From Kalaharituber pfeilii (lineage: Eukaryota > Ascomycota > Pezizomycetes > Pezizales > Pezizaceae), in contig WHUZ01000003.1 of the NCBI GenBank assembly GCA_015179045.1, positions 1,364,001 through 1,428,000 of the forward strand: DNA of 64,000 nucleotides. The letters are read 5' to 3'. The notes under the pieces were generated by a model that worked only from the letters and a program-made list of their open reading frames with translations, searched no databases and was not told the DNA's origin. A program made the position numbers and the translations under genes. Numbering within the stretch: the stretch's first letter is position 1; every line of letters begins with the position of its first letter. Below, piece after piece: positions 45,502-56,485 of the stretch.

Positions 45502-46885
45502 CGATTTTCGATTACGGATCGAATATTCGGGACGGGGAGGGGGGGGGGGGGGGGGCGGGTTGTAGAAGTTGTGGACTTGACAACTATAATACTGTTGAGC
45601 CCATGAAGATGCAACCTTGGGCGACGGGGGGGCGGAAGTGGGACTGGGGTAAAGTGCACTTGGGGGGGAGTTGTGCGGCCGGAGTTGAAGCTATACACAA
45701 TGCACCACTGAGATAAGGCACCGTGGACGGGCGGGCGAGGTGGGCGGGGAGGAGGGAGGGGCGGAGGAGGACGGACAAACTGCCCCGGCGGCGTGTGCTG
45801 CAGCCAGAGACAGCGGCGGCGGGGACAGCTCAACGGACGCGCGCGGACATAGAAACAGAAGGGTGAATGTAACGTCCGCACCCACCAATCAGCTCCCAAG
45901 ATGCTGGGGACTCCTGGCCCGCAGCCTCTGCGACTGCTAAGCTTTCGTGTGGGCTCCGGCCTGCCGCCGCTCGCTCGCGCTCTTTGAGGTCGTCCATCCT
46001 GTCTCCAGCCCGCACTTGGCCATGCTTATCATACATGCTATCATAAATGCCGTACTGTAACGCTTAGCCTGCCCAGATCTACATCGTGTGTGAGCTTGCA
46101 GGCCCAGTTCGAGTCCCCGGAGCGGCGGCCGAGATATCCTGCATCTGCATACGTCTTGATGCGTGCTTGTATGGCATGGCATCTGGGCAATGCTTCTCTG
46201 GTACGGAGTAGAGTGCATCCAATCGTGAGCTTGCTGCACTGCCGCAGGGTGCAGCACGGTACGCCCCGTTGGACTCGAGGAACGTGTGAGAAGCAGCGGC
46301 GAGGGGCGAGTCACCGGGAGAAGAGCGTGCTTGGGCCCCGAATGGGTTTGAGAGGAAGCATGGCTTGCCCCGCCCAATGTTTCGCGTAGGGCTGCAACAT
46401 AAGTATCAGGATATAAATTCAAGCTCTCCTCCGTATGCGCCCGCAAATCCAGGCCAAGGTTCGAATGCGGCTCAAGTCGGGGCTCTGCCTCCGCAACTCT
46501 TGAGCGGCATGTAGAGTACTCGTACAATCGGGTGTCAAGTGCAGCCACACACCCATACACCCATATTCCCGTACCCCCACCAGGCTCCGTCTGGTTCACA
46601 TTTCTCGTGTCGGCCTGGTTTCAAGGAAATATATCTGTTCAGTCCTGTTAGCTCTGCAAAATTATCCGAGGCACTCTCAAACATTTGCAAAGGGAGGGAT
46701 GAATGGGCGAAGAACCCGAGTTATGCGTCGTGCTGTATATTCAACCGTCACACCCTCTCTCGCAATCAAACCACCACTTCCAACCCATCGAGTCAACAAC
46801 TAGGATAGGTCCTGCGTTCATAGCGGCCCGGGACCCTGAGCTGAATATTCCGCATACCCAACTTGCTAAACGTATATAGGTGCAG

Positions 46886-46940
46886 GTGAGTTCAATTTTT
46901 AGCCAATGTAATTCAAATGCCTGACTGACGAGTTCCCTAG
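46886..46940 (+). other. Leader intron of the coiled-coil gene
   Basis: GTGAGT donor, CTGAC branch point and CCCTAG acceptor, five bases before the ATG at 46946. It has all features of a 55-base intron in the 5' UTR. Confidence 0.65.
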
Positions 46941-46945
46941 ATTCA

Positions 46946-48413
46946 ATGGAGAATCAAAATCCCCCGATGACTGAGCCTTCGTCCGCAGCCAAAAGTCCAC
47001 TTGCTCACCCAGTTAAGGCAAAAGAAGAAGAAGAAGAAGATGTCTTACCTGACATCGACCTCGATGAGCTCTTCGGGGAGATAGAAAAAGAATACAATGA
47101 AGGCAATTCGGGGCTAGAATTTCGGGATGATCCAGGCGCACTCGGCGACGTAACCACTATAGACGGACCAGCATCTGGAGAGTTCAATTACGCACCACAA
47201 AGCTTCAACGAATCTCAGAATGCCTCTGCCTTTTACCCTGCTTCTCAGGGTGAGCGCCAGGTTGCTCAGTCTCAACCTGTTCCCCGGGACCTCAATCTCA
47301 ATAATGTAACAGAGAACGTCGCGGCTATCAAACAAGCAATAATCTCGAACCATGTCCTGCTCACTCGGTTTTTACACCTTCAAACTGCTTACCGTGCTCT
47401 GGGTAACAGTCTAGCCACGGAACGCAATCTACGTGAACAACGCGAGGCTACAATCATCCAGCTACGTGAACAACTGAATATGCAGTCCCAAGACACCTCC
47501 CCGCAGCAGGACCAAATTAAAAAGCTCGAGGAGGATCGAAAAAAGGAGCGAGCAGGACGAATTGCGTTCGAAGAATCTGTTCGCCAACTGCAAAATGAAG
47601 TTACAAGTCAAAGAACCTTAATCACCAAACTCAAACAGGAAAAAACCAAGGGAGATCAAAACTGGAAATCTAAAATTGCAGCTTTGAACGCGGATGTGGA
47701 TAAGTATAAGCACAGGATTGTGGAGATGATGAGTGAGAATAGAGCATTGTTAACGCAGTTGACAGATATGACAAAGGATGAAATGCTGGTAAAGAATAAG
47801 AAATTGACGGAAGAGCTCGTGCAGTTGAGGCAGAAGGTGGTCACTTTGGAAGCTACAAATATTAGGTTGAAGGCTAGCAGGTCTGTGCTTGCAGGAGGAG
47901 GAGGGAACGATGCGGGTATATTTCCACGATCGTAAGTCCAACCAACTTCCCTATGGCGCTGAATGCTTGAGAATGATTAATGGCTAATCAATGTCTTGCA
48001 TTCCTAGACCTCCTGCACCAGAAAACCGTACCATAAGCTCTGCCCCTCCCGCAGTAGAATGTGGATCTTTCTCGAAGCCCCATGTCATATCATCCGATGA
48101 CGATATCGTCTACATGGGCAGCAACATCGCTTCCGCCATGCAGGGCCTCCAGCTCCCCAACTCAGATATCAAAACCAATCCTATCATAGGCCCGTCAAAG
48201 AACACGGATCCAGAAGCCGATGATTTAGTCCTGGTCAGACAGAGAACGGCTGGGGCTACTCCCATTTCCAGCGTGCAAGCACCAAGTGCCTTTCCGTACG
48301 TGAGCAGAGATGCCCACACGGCCGACATTAACATTGATCCTGACCTTGAACGGAACCTCCCACTTACCTCCACCTTACACGCAGCCACTGAAACTACGAA
48401 AGGACAGCCTTAG
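46946..48413 (+). CDS. Acidic/coiled-coil protein of unknown function
   Basis: Exons 46946-47931 and 48008-48413 give 463 residues. The first about 60 residues are acidic with a run of glutamates and DIDLDELFGEIEKEY. A long coiled coil runs from about residue 115 to 315 (heptad-like RNLREQREATIIQLREQLN, KKLEEDRKKERAG, QRTLITKLKQEKTK, RIVEMMSENRALLTQL). The tail after the splice is Pro/Ser-rich and disordered-looking, with IDPDLERNLP near the end. Nothing identifies a family. Cytoskeletal, checkpoint (Lcd1/Ddc2-like layout: acidic N-terminus then coiled coil) or scaffold roles are possible but unproven. Confidence 0.75.
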
Positions 48414-49477
48414 CCAGTACCCTAGCGAATCATAATAGATCTCTGGATTGTAGAAGACACATTTTATACACGGGAAGGGGACGGATATATAAAGGTATAT
48501 GGGACGTGCGGAATTTTAACTCTAAATGCTACAATACATTCTGGGAAAATTCTCTGGTAGCTCATAGAATACCACGGATTTGGAGTAACAAATGAGGATT
48601 AGAGTGTATGCTATGATGGTGGTGAATTAACTTACTATACTTATAATTTTACTTCAATTTGGTGAACCCAGTCTCGAACTTGGCGAACCGCCATTTTTTG
48701 ATGTTGGGTTAATCAATGAATTGAATCGATGAATGATGCAAGAGAGAAATTTGTAGGTGCCTAAACTGAGCTGCAGAAGGAAATTTAGGAGGAAGTGAAG
48801 GTGAAATATAAGTCAATAAAATGAACATAAAAAAAGAAAAGGAAAAGAAAGAGGGGGGTGGGGAATAATAGAAAGGTAATAATGTGTAGTAATGTGTGAG
48901 AGCAAGAATAGTGCTATATCAGAAACCAACACGGTCTTCCCAAACACAAACACACAAAACACAGCAATCAACATAAACGAAATTTTTATATCCTAACTGA
49001 AAATAAAACTCAGAGACAAAAATATATATATGTAATAATGAGAAGAATAACTATGAACTAGACAATTAGGGTAATATAAAAAATAAAATAACAAAAAAAG
49101 ATGCCAATGCCCACTTTTTACGCCCCAAGATCAAAAAAATCAAGATCGACAAAAATGTAACAAAAAAAGAAGGAAAAAAAAAAAAAAAAAAAAAAAAAAA
49201 ATGCATTCAATCCCCTAAAACAACTTCATGCCGCAAAAAGTAACCGTATCATTCGTCTTTGTCTTCGTCCTCGTCTTCGTTTCGTTCAGTGCTTTGTCTT
49301 CCTATCACTTGCTGCTTCTTTTTGGCAGGTCAACGTCCAGGAAGGTTTCAGTGAGAGTATTAGTACAATAAGTGTAAAGATAAACAAAACTGTTTCAATA
49401 AATAAACAAGAATTGGGCACGAGAAAGAAAATATAAAAAAGGAGGAAGAGAAAATGAAGTGTCATGTGCTTTGCACT
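48414..49477. other. AT-rich convergent spacer with A28 run
   Basis: AT-rich DNA between converging genes; an A run of 28 at 49174-49201. No gene is recognised. Confidence 0.6.
49174..49201 (+). repeat. A28 homopolymer
   Basis: Uninterrupted A28 about 280 bases beyond the end of the MYND gene. Confidence 0.95.
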
Positions 49478-52400
49478 TCACACACACTCGATCCTATGCT
49501 TCTTCCAATCCTGCTTCTGGCACGCCTGCGAACAATACCACGCCGTCTTACATCTATTGCACTTCGTCAACTGAAGCCCCGGCACCCCGCCCGCCTCGAT
49601 GCCACAATTTTGACACACATTATCCTGCACCAAATTGCTAAAACTTTCTCTCGTCGTCAACTCCTGCGCGTCCAGGAAATAGTTCATGTCTTTCACCATC
49701 CCCATTGTGCGCTCAATGTAACTGACTGCGAATAGTGGAGAGAGGGCAATGCGGGTAACGTGTTTGTGGAACGGCTCCCACTCCTTGTGTTTGAGGAACT
49801 CCTCGTCGACGCAGCCCATGCCGCAGGAGCAGAGCGGAGATTTGCCCATGGCAATAGACACAGGGACGCCATTCAAGCGGTATTCACAGGCCTCGGTATG
49901 TTTCCAGGTGCGACACCGTTCGGCGAGGGCGGGCATCATGTCTTTCCAGCCGGCCAACTCCCCCTCTCCAACTCGAATATTAATGATACCTTCCCTATGA
50001 ATACGAGAGATACGCCGCGGGAATTGCGATATAATTCCCTCCGTCAACGGTAAAACGTAACCGTCAATCACTGTCGTCTGTGAAGATAAATCTAGTCGAA
50101 GATCCGCCACAAATATCAACATATGGTTCCCTCCGTGCTCTGGCGCACATAAACTGAACACACGCTCAGGTTTCCCACTTGGGCCGAGTCCAGCAGAATG
50201 GAGAAATATCGCCTGGATGGACTCTTTGAGTTCCATTTTGACATCCATTTGCTCGCCGCCGTTGCGTATCTTCCTCTCCCGATCTGACCACATGTTGCTG
50301 ATGTGCTGATGTAGCCATTTCTCCATATTATTCGTCCGAAAGGTGTCCAGCACTGGTAACTTATGTAATGGGATATATGGCATGTTCCACACCAGATATG
50401 AATTGTCATCACTCAGCACTGGTAGAGTATGTAGTGAATATCCAGCAATATCAGTAGCTACAGAAGGGTTAACCAGAAGCTCTATCCATGCTGACTTCCG
50501 TGACACACGAACAACTTGTATTAACGAGTTGACTGGGTACGGAAACGCTAACCGGTGCTTCTTGCATCCAGATATTCCAAGCAAAACTGTGCATGGAGAA
50601 TCCTGTTTTATGTCGACTGATGACCCCAGTTTCAATGCAGCATGCTCCTTTCCTCCGTTATGATAATCTAGGCGTACTTTAAACTTGTCGACCTCGTTCA
50701 TAGTGCTGAGCGAAACCCCCACTTGCGAAACTCGCACTCCTACGTAGGGCGGCGTAACGACTTTTTCAGCCAAGGGCATGAGTTCAGGCGGCATTACGCG
50801 AACTTTAACCCTACTTCTCTCCGCACAGATTGTAACGAAGGTAGAATCCGATAACGAGGCTTCAAATATCGTCAACTCTGAACCTAGGGCAGCCGAGAAT
50901 GTTGCAGAAGCTTGTGTCGTATTCACAAGCTCCAAACATATTCTTAGAGAACTCTCTGCTTCTGAATGCAGTAAATGTGTAGGCACCCAGAAAGAGACTA
51001 TCATGTCACTTATGCCAGTCCACCCTCTGAAATCTTCTTGAATGGTGTAATCTCTTCTATTTTCTGATATTGAAAGCTTCCCAAATATAGGGTGAATAGA
51101 TGAGAATGAATGATGTACTGTCGGTGATCGAATACTAGCACAAAACGAAGGTGTCCCCATATCTCGCCTGTTCATTCGAGTGAAAAGCGTGAGGTGCTTT
51201 CGAGGAACTGTTAACACAACACAAATAATATCAGGTAAACCTAAGGGTATAGCTTGACCCTCAGGGCACCCCCGAAGGTCCCCAGTTAACCCCAGCAAGT
51301 AAAAGTGAAGAAACAAGTCTTGTGTGCCACTTGGTTCAATATCCACAGGCTTATGTGAACTTATCTTTGTCATGAGAGAATCTATGACCCTATTCCAGTT
51401 CGCTGTGGTTCTCGGTCTGATATAACGGACGAATGCTGCAAAGGCGGCACGGGTGTAGTGCTTTGGAGAAGAATTATTCTTGGGAAGTCCATTGTTTGAA
51501 AAATAGACAGTTGGCTTAAACTCATGGCTGAACATTCGGCAGTAAATGTCGAATAACAGTGCAGCAAGCTCTCCATCGTTGAAGATACATTTTGGCGATA
51601 GAAGGTATTTTGAAGCAAGTGAATCTCCTAGAACAGGCTCCTTCCATGGGATACGCGTGTGTAATAAATCCCTTGAGCCTGTATTTGAGTTTGCACTCGA
51701 TCCACCCAAAAGTATCCCTGCCTCGTGAAAAGTTGCTTGTGAAGCAATACCTGTCAAATGTCCCAAAGGAGCTAAGTTTAGCAAGAGGGTGATCGTAGTC
51801 AGATCCCCAAACAGAATCTTAGAAAGCTCTGAAGTCTCTTCCTCGGACGAGTGAATAAGCGTCTCGGTGTAAATCGCTGAAGACGGCTTTTGTATCAAAA
51901 GTGGGGCAGCGCAGACAATCGTATTCAACAGCCCAATTTCATCCGATAAGTTGGAGGTGTCAATAATGTCGAATTGGAGTGGCCCAGTCGCAGCAACAGG
52001 TCCTTCGTAATCGCTCCCATCAAGTTTCAAATGTGCACCTCTCCATAGCTGATTGAAACCGTAAGCAAAGCCGCAGGGTGGGTCAATGGTCCTACGCTCC
52101 TGTAATGCCAAGCAGAAGTTGACAGCTGCACCACAGAAGAACCGTATTGTAACAAGATTTAGGGCTGAGTGGGTCTTGAAACTGTCACACCAAGCCGAAA
52201 ATTGGGCTTTGGCTGATAATACAACACGATTGACTTGCTGTTCTCTGTTCGGACTTGAGCTAGCAAACGATAGGATGGATGGTAGGGAAGCTGGTGACGC
52301 TGGTGAAGATGGTTCTTCAGGCGAAGCCGTAGCTGAAACAACAGTTGTATACGATGTTACTGAATGGAAGCCGAGCAAGGGATCCGTCCCATAATGTAAT

Positions 52401-52957
52401 GAGAAAGCCCCGTGAGGAGCCGAAGAAAATGCAAACGTTGGATTTGCGTGCTTTGCGCTTGCATGATCCTGATCATTTCCTCCAGCTACACCTGTCTTCC
52501 AATATTTCTTCAAAGACAAGTCGGACGCTCTGGTACTTTCCATCCATAAAGGCCCAGCAGTTCGGCATCCCGATATCACCCTTGTTGTCCCTACATAGTT
52601 TCTCCTTATTCTTTCCCAGCCCTCCTTGTACGAATCCTCGTATGTCTTCATCTGCTCTTCAGTATAATCGGCAGTATCGGCATACTTCTTCCAGAATGAC
52701 CGTAGTTTCTCTAAGGTATCTTTGCTTATAACCCGCAAGACATTGCCATATTCACTGTTCCTCCATGTTGGTTCATCCGCCGAGATTTCGTATAGCTTCT
52801 TCGACTGCCTCTGTAGGAGCTGAAAAGACTCTGGGTCTAGCAATATATGGTAGAATATATTCCAATGCAGCGGAGAATTATCTTGACTCAAGTTTCGGTC
52901 ATCGATCAGGAGACTGAAGAGGAGTACATTTCGAGCTGCCATGGAGCTAGTGAGCAA
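49478..52957 (-). CDS. Large DUF4470/MYND-finger protein
   Basis: A single uninterrupted frame of 1159 residues, unusual among intron-rich neighbours. The first about 330 residues match the layout of the fungal DUF4470 domain: LWNIFYHI-like NIFYHILLDPESFQLLQ, then SGCRTAGPL, SLHYGTDPLLGFH and FSAWCDSFK. The middle is a long unannotated region. The C-terminus is a complete MYND zinc finger: CQNCG, then CNRC, WYCSQACQ and a final H-x3-C (KHRIEC), giving the C4-C2HC ligand set. MYND fingers mediate protein contacts; such fungal proteins are mostly uncharacterised. The first ATG is at 52957; MAARNVLLFSLLI six residues later, where the conserved-looking sequence begins, is an equally good start. 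Confidence 0.88.
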   Translation of the reverse strand: MLTSSMAARNVLLFSLLIDDRNLSQDNSPLHWNIFYHILLDPESFQLLQRQSKKLYEISADEPTWRNSEYGNVLRVISKDTLEKLRSFWKKYADTADYTEEQMKTYEDSYKEGWERIRRNYVGTTRVISGCRTAGPLWMESTRASDLSLKKYWKTGVAGGNDQDHASAKHANPTFAFSSAPHGAFSLHYGTDPLLGFHSVTSYTTVVSATASPEEPSSPASPASLPSILSFASSSPNREQQVNRVVLSAKAQFSAWCDSFKTHSALNLVTIRFFCGAAVNFCLALQERRTIDPPCGFAYGFNQLWRGAHLKLDGSDYEGPVAATGPLQFDIIDTSNLSDEIGLLNTIVCAAPLLIQKPSSAIYTETLIHSSEEETSELSKILFGDLTTITLLLNLAPLGHLTGIASQATFHEAGILLGGSSANSNTGSRDLLHTRIPWKEPVLGDSLASKYLLSPKCIFNDGELAALLFDIYCRMFSHEFKPTVYFSNNGLPKNNSSPKHYTRAAFAAFVRYIRPRTTANWNRVIDSLMTKISSHKPVDIEPSGTQDLFLHFYLLGLTGDLRGCPEGQAIPLGLPDIICVVLTVPRKHLTLFTRMNRRDMGTPSFCASIRSPTVHHSFSSIHPIFGKLSISENRRDYTIQEDFRGWTGISDMIVSFWVPTHLLHSEAESSLRICLELVNTTQASATFSAALGSELTIFEASLSDSTFVTICAERSRVKVRVMPPELMPLAEKVVTPPYVGVRVSQVGVSLSTMNEVDKFKVRLDYHNGGKEHAALKLGSSVDIKQDSPCTVLLGISGCKKHRLAFPYPVNSLIQVVRVSRKSAWIELLVNPSVATDIAGYSLHTLPVLSDDNSYLVWNMPYIPLHKLPVLDTFRTNNMEKWLHQHISNMWSDRERKIRNGGEQMDVKMELKESIQAIFLHSAGLGPSGKPERVFSLCAPEHGGNHMLIFVADLRLDLSSQTTVIDGYVLPLTEGIISQFPRRISRIHREGIINIRVGEGELAGWKDMMPALAERCRTWKHTEACEYRLNGVPVSIAMGKSPLCSCGMGCVDEEFLKHKEWEPFHKHVTRIALSPLFAVSYIERTMGMVKDMNYFLDAQELTTRESFSNLVQDNVCQNCGIEAGGVPGLQLTKCNRCKTAWYCSQACQKQDWKKHRIECV

Positions 52958-53535
52958 TTCAGCTTACAGCAATCTTAATGCGACTGATGTAAGGGGAGGG
53001 GGGAAGGTACGCACCTAATACGGCAGGCTCAAGCTCGCAGCAGGTGAAGTCAAGTACCCGTAAACCTTATTCAAATTTTGTAATTAGGGACGGCACAGCA
53101 CGCGCGTCTTAGGTGTGGGACTCGACCTACATTCAGGGTCCGAATTATAGAGGGTGAACAGTATGCTCCTGGGATCCCCGCAATTGAGGAGCAGGATGCT
53201 TGCGGGCCGTTGTGGAGAGAGATCTTGAGTCAAACATGTCGCAGGAGTGACGCCGGTGGGGTGGAAGAAGTAGGTCAGATTTATATAGGCAGGATGGAGC
53301 ATGCTTCTGGACCGACGCTGTTCTACTGTGTAACAAGCTGTTGGTCTTGGGGGGGTTGCTGTCGGCGCGGCAGTGTGAGGACGCTGGTACATTGGCTACC
53401 TGTAGGGCTGGACGGAGCACATGTTCAGCGTTGCGTGGAGCCAACCTGGAGGGTGAAGGGGGGGGTTGACGGGGTGAGGGGGTGAGGGGGCGAGGGGTGG
53501 GTGAGGGCGAGGGGGTGGGTGAGGGCGAGGTGGGT

Positions 53536-53570
<35 letters not shown>

Positions 53571-54169
53571 TGGGCGTGGGCGTAGGCGTGGGCAGGCGAG
53601 CGGTGTCCAGAGGTGCTGCGTTCGACGGCGGATATCGTGGGGGATGGGCGGGCAGCTGGGAGAGGTGTCAGCCGGGCCAGGTGCCTGCAGCTGAGCGCGG
53701 GTTGCGTTAGCGGCGGGCGTCTTATAAGGACTTGGTTTTTGTGCGCGGTGCTGTTCCTGGCTCGCGCAGAATTGGGCTGGACTGGGCTGGACTGGGCAGG
53801 ACTGGACCGGACGGTGCCAGTCGCAGCGGCGCCCCTGGCCCCCTACGGCCTACAGGTGTTTGCAGCTGGCCCGGCCGTCAAAGCGTCCCAGCGAGCGCGC
53901 CCGCCATCAAACCCCCGGCACGATAAGTAAGAGCCGCCACCCCCCCCCCCCCCCCCGGCGCGGCGCGGCGGATTGGCACACAAACAACGCAACCCCCAGA
54001 CATATCAAAGGAAGCAGCAAACCAAGGCCTGGCCTACTAGTACATCAATTTGAGAACTACCCAATGAAACCCGCGTGCCCAATCAACCCAGGGCTGCCAC
54101 CGTTACTAACTACATGCCTACAGTCAATTCTCTAGATAAAACAACGATCATCAAACCGCTGACACGATC
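52958..54169. other. GC-rich spacer with G-rich minisatellites
   Basis: 1.2 kb between MYND and CUE5-like genes. Contains GGTGAGGG, GGGCGGT and GGGCGT-type repeats at 53460-53600, an ACTGGGCTGG-type repeat at 53765-53815 and C16 near 53941-53956. No gene is supported; open frames are repeat translation. Confidence 0.6.
53460..53600 (+). repeat. G-rich minisatellite cluster (GGGCGGT, GGGCGT, GGTGAGG)
   Basis: A string of four GGGCGGT-type units then four GGGCGT-type units, preceded by GGTGAGGG-type units. The units are of 6-8 bases. It lies upstream (5') of the MYND gene start. Confidence 0.85.
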
Positions 54170-55806
54170 TCATGCTTGCTTTGCCGGCCCCAGCCCTACT
54201 TGATTCACCCCGGCCTTATGCTTCGCCTCCGTGTCCTGGGACAGCGCATGCTCTCGCTCATCCTCCGAGTCGCCCAAGCTGAATGGATCGCCATCACCAT
54301 CTAAAGGCGTTGGCTCGACGCTTTTCAGCGGTTGCCACTTGCTGGCAGGTGCAGGCGCAGGCGGGGCCGGCTGCTTCGCAACCCCTGTGGAGGATGTCGC
54401 CACCGAGCGGGGGGTCGGCTGTTGATAGAGATCATCATCGGATACATTTTGGAAGGAGACCTTCCGTTGCCCAGTGGAAGCGCTCGATGTTGGTGAATTT
54501 TGGAACAGCTTTGGATTCGCTACTGGACGGGGAGGGCGACGTGGAGGAACTGTGTCTTATTAGCGTAACTGGCAAATGAGTAGATGAAATTTGTGAATTC
54601 AACTCCCTTACCCTCTTCTTGAGTATTATTTCGTAATTCCAGATGCGCAAAATCGTCCCCAAGAACCCTAGGGTCCGCATCATAATTTGAATACCCAGAC
54701 GGTCCCCCCCTACTCCTCCCATGTGCACTCCGGGGATCTTGGTAAGTCGGTTGAAGCTCGGGCGAAGTTGGCTCTCCGTCAATTTTTTTCTTGAGTTCAG
54801 CCACCCATTGGTTTACTTTGCTCTGCGTTTGCAAAAAACCTTGCCGGATGTTCTCCTTGATAATGGGCAGATCGTCTATCATAAATTAGTGGAATGAAAA
54901 CTGATGTGAATATGGATAATACCCTCTAAGAAAGAATGCTCTTTCTCTGTTCGAAAATCTTCATCGCTTTCCTGTCGGCTATGCCTGGGTGGGGCCTGAT
55001 TCTGGGCCCCTCCTCTACCTAAATACAAAAGTTAAGGCCATATTCCAGTGCATAACCCGAATTTCAGAGCAGTACCTCTTGGCCGCGATGTATTGTTGAG
55101 GTGTTCAGCAAGTTGCCTCGCGTATAGTTCATCTGCCTCCAGCTGACTGCGCGGTGTAGCTGTGGGAGGGGTCAAATCGATACGGTCCTGATAAACAAGC
55201 GCAGGGTTGTAATCTCTGTGTTGCTGCTGTGGTGGATACCGGGAATCAACCTAAATGCATGTCAGCATCCCTTTCATCAAGCGCTGGAGTTAACTTCTTA
55301 CTCTTGGAGAGTATGTCCTTGAGCGAGTGTGTGGTGGAGGGGCGGGAGCTTCTTCGGGCACAAAAGATGGATCGGTCATTGCTAAGAGGACAGTTAGTGA
55401 ATCTGCGAAGGCGGCAGTTGGCTGTGACGTACCTAGTAATGCATTGAAGGCAGGTTCAACCTCTCCCTTAGATGCAATCAACACAGCCTTAATAACATTG
55501 GGCTCCACTGTCGGAAATGCTTCAGCAAGCGTCAACTGAACTTGCTGCTGGGGTGACAGTGGCCTTGGAGGCTTCGGAGGTGGATTCTCCTCCGTGGCAC
55601 TGGAGGAATGTGGAGCTAAATCATGGGACTCCTCAAACAGCGGCGAAACGGGCGATACTGTATGAACATCTTGCTCCCTAGAGGAGCCTGTATTGGCGAC
55701 CTCTGTCTACACATAGTTGTCAGCTATGTCAGAACGATGAGCTTGCGCGGCCAGCACTCCAGTAACTTACAGAGATAACTGCCGGTTTCGGCTTTTCGGA
55801 AGCCAT
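54170..55806 (-). CDS. CUE5: CUE-domain ubiquitin-binding protein (Cue5-like)
   Basis: Cue5-type proteins bind ubiquitin with a CUE domain and deliver ubiquitinated aggregates to autophagy through an Atg8-binding motif. Seven exons (55771-55806, 55433-55706, 55302-55381, 55076-55250, 54923-55018, 54612-54875, 54170-54549) give 434 residues. The CUE domain is around residues 80-120: LAEAFPTVEPNVIKAVLIASKGEV..AFNALL, with FP and LL contact motifs. Pro-rich and charged regions follow. The C-terminal part has RRPPRPVANPKLF and SDDDLYQQP, which may hold a WxxL/LIR-like element, then KWQPL and DPFSLGDSEDE. A 51-base intron (55382-55432) sits inside the CUE domain and keeps the frame if retained. 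Confidence 0.88.
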
Positions 55807-56485
55807 ACTCAGGCTTCTACCTTTTCATGCACCTGTATAAGGGTGTATATGCAGTCTCGAGTTTGCTTTATTTTGCAGAGGAGGTTTGGTGGCGGTTATG
55901 AGTTAAACGGTTGAAGAAGGAAGGAGGGGTGACTGGGAGTTGGGTGGTGCTGGGAAGCTTCACTCCTGCACCGATTGTCAACGGGCGGCGGGATGCGTGT
56001 TGCATACTAAGGCGCATGCAAGAAGGCATACAACTCACTATGGCAGAGATACAAGACCTGCACTCACTTCCCATTTCAACGCACTCATGTTCAACGCATG
56101 AGTGCAGGGAAGACTCAGTGCATGTGCAAGCTATTGTGGCCTGCGCAGCCTGAGGCATCGAAGCGTGTCTATTCCGTTCGTTAAGCTCCAATATATCTCG
56201 TCTGTACATGGACGTGCTCTCCAGATCTATCTGCTCCCACGTCACCGCCATTTCAAAGCCTACATGCGTATGCAACCAGGCTGGGCAATGCGTATGTGAT
56301 GTAGTCAATCCATGCTGTATTCGGTGGGCATGCCATCAGCCGCCTGGCTACTGCTATGCACTGGCTAAGGCGGTTCACAGGGTCATGAAACCACGTGCAA
56401 ACTAGACGCCAAGATGTAGAACACTCTGACCGAGTCTGCTCTTCCAAGCCGGCTCCTTCGAATCAGACCCCACAAACCAGCAACC
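55807..56485. promoter_or_regulatory. Divergent promoter region CUE5-like/uL3m
   Basis: 679 bases between two divergently transcribed genes. No known element and no other gene was recognised. Confidence 0.5.

Larger units (their letters stand above)
45049..46945. other. 1.9-kb GC-rich divergent spacer with poly-G
   Basis: No gene is supported. The stretch includes uninterrupted G37 (45465-45501), a second long G tract (45535-45555), G/C-rich DNA to about 46400, then AT-balanced DNA. The leader intron of the downstream gene sits at 46886-46940. Confidence 0.55.

Noticed and set aside
45348..45899. Pro-rich 183-codon antisense frame
   Set aside because: Translation of the poly-G/C tract; composition is explained by the homopolymer.
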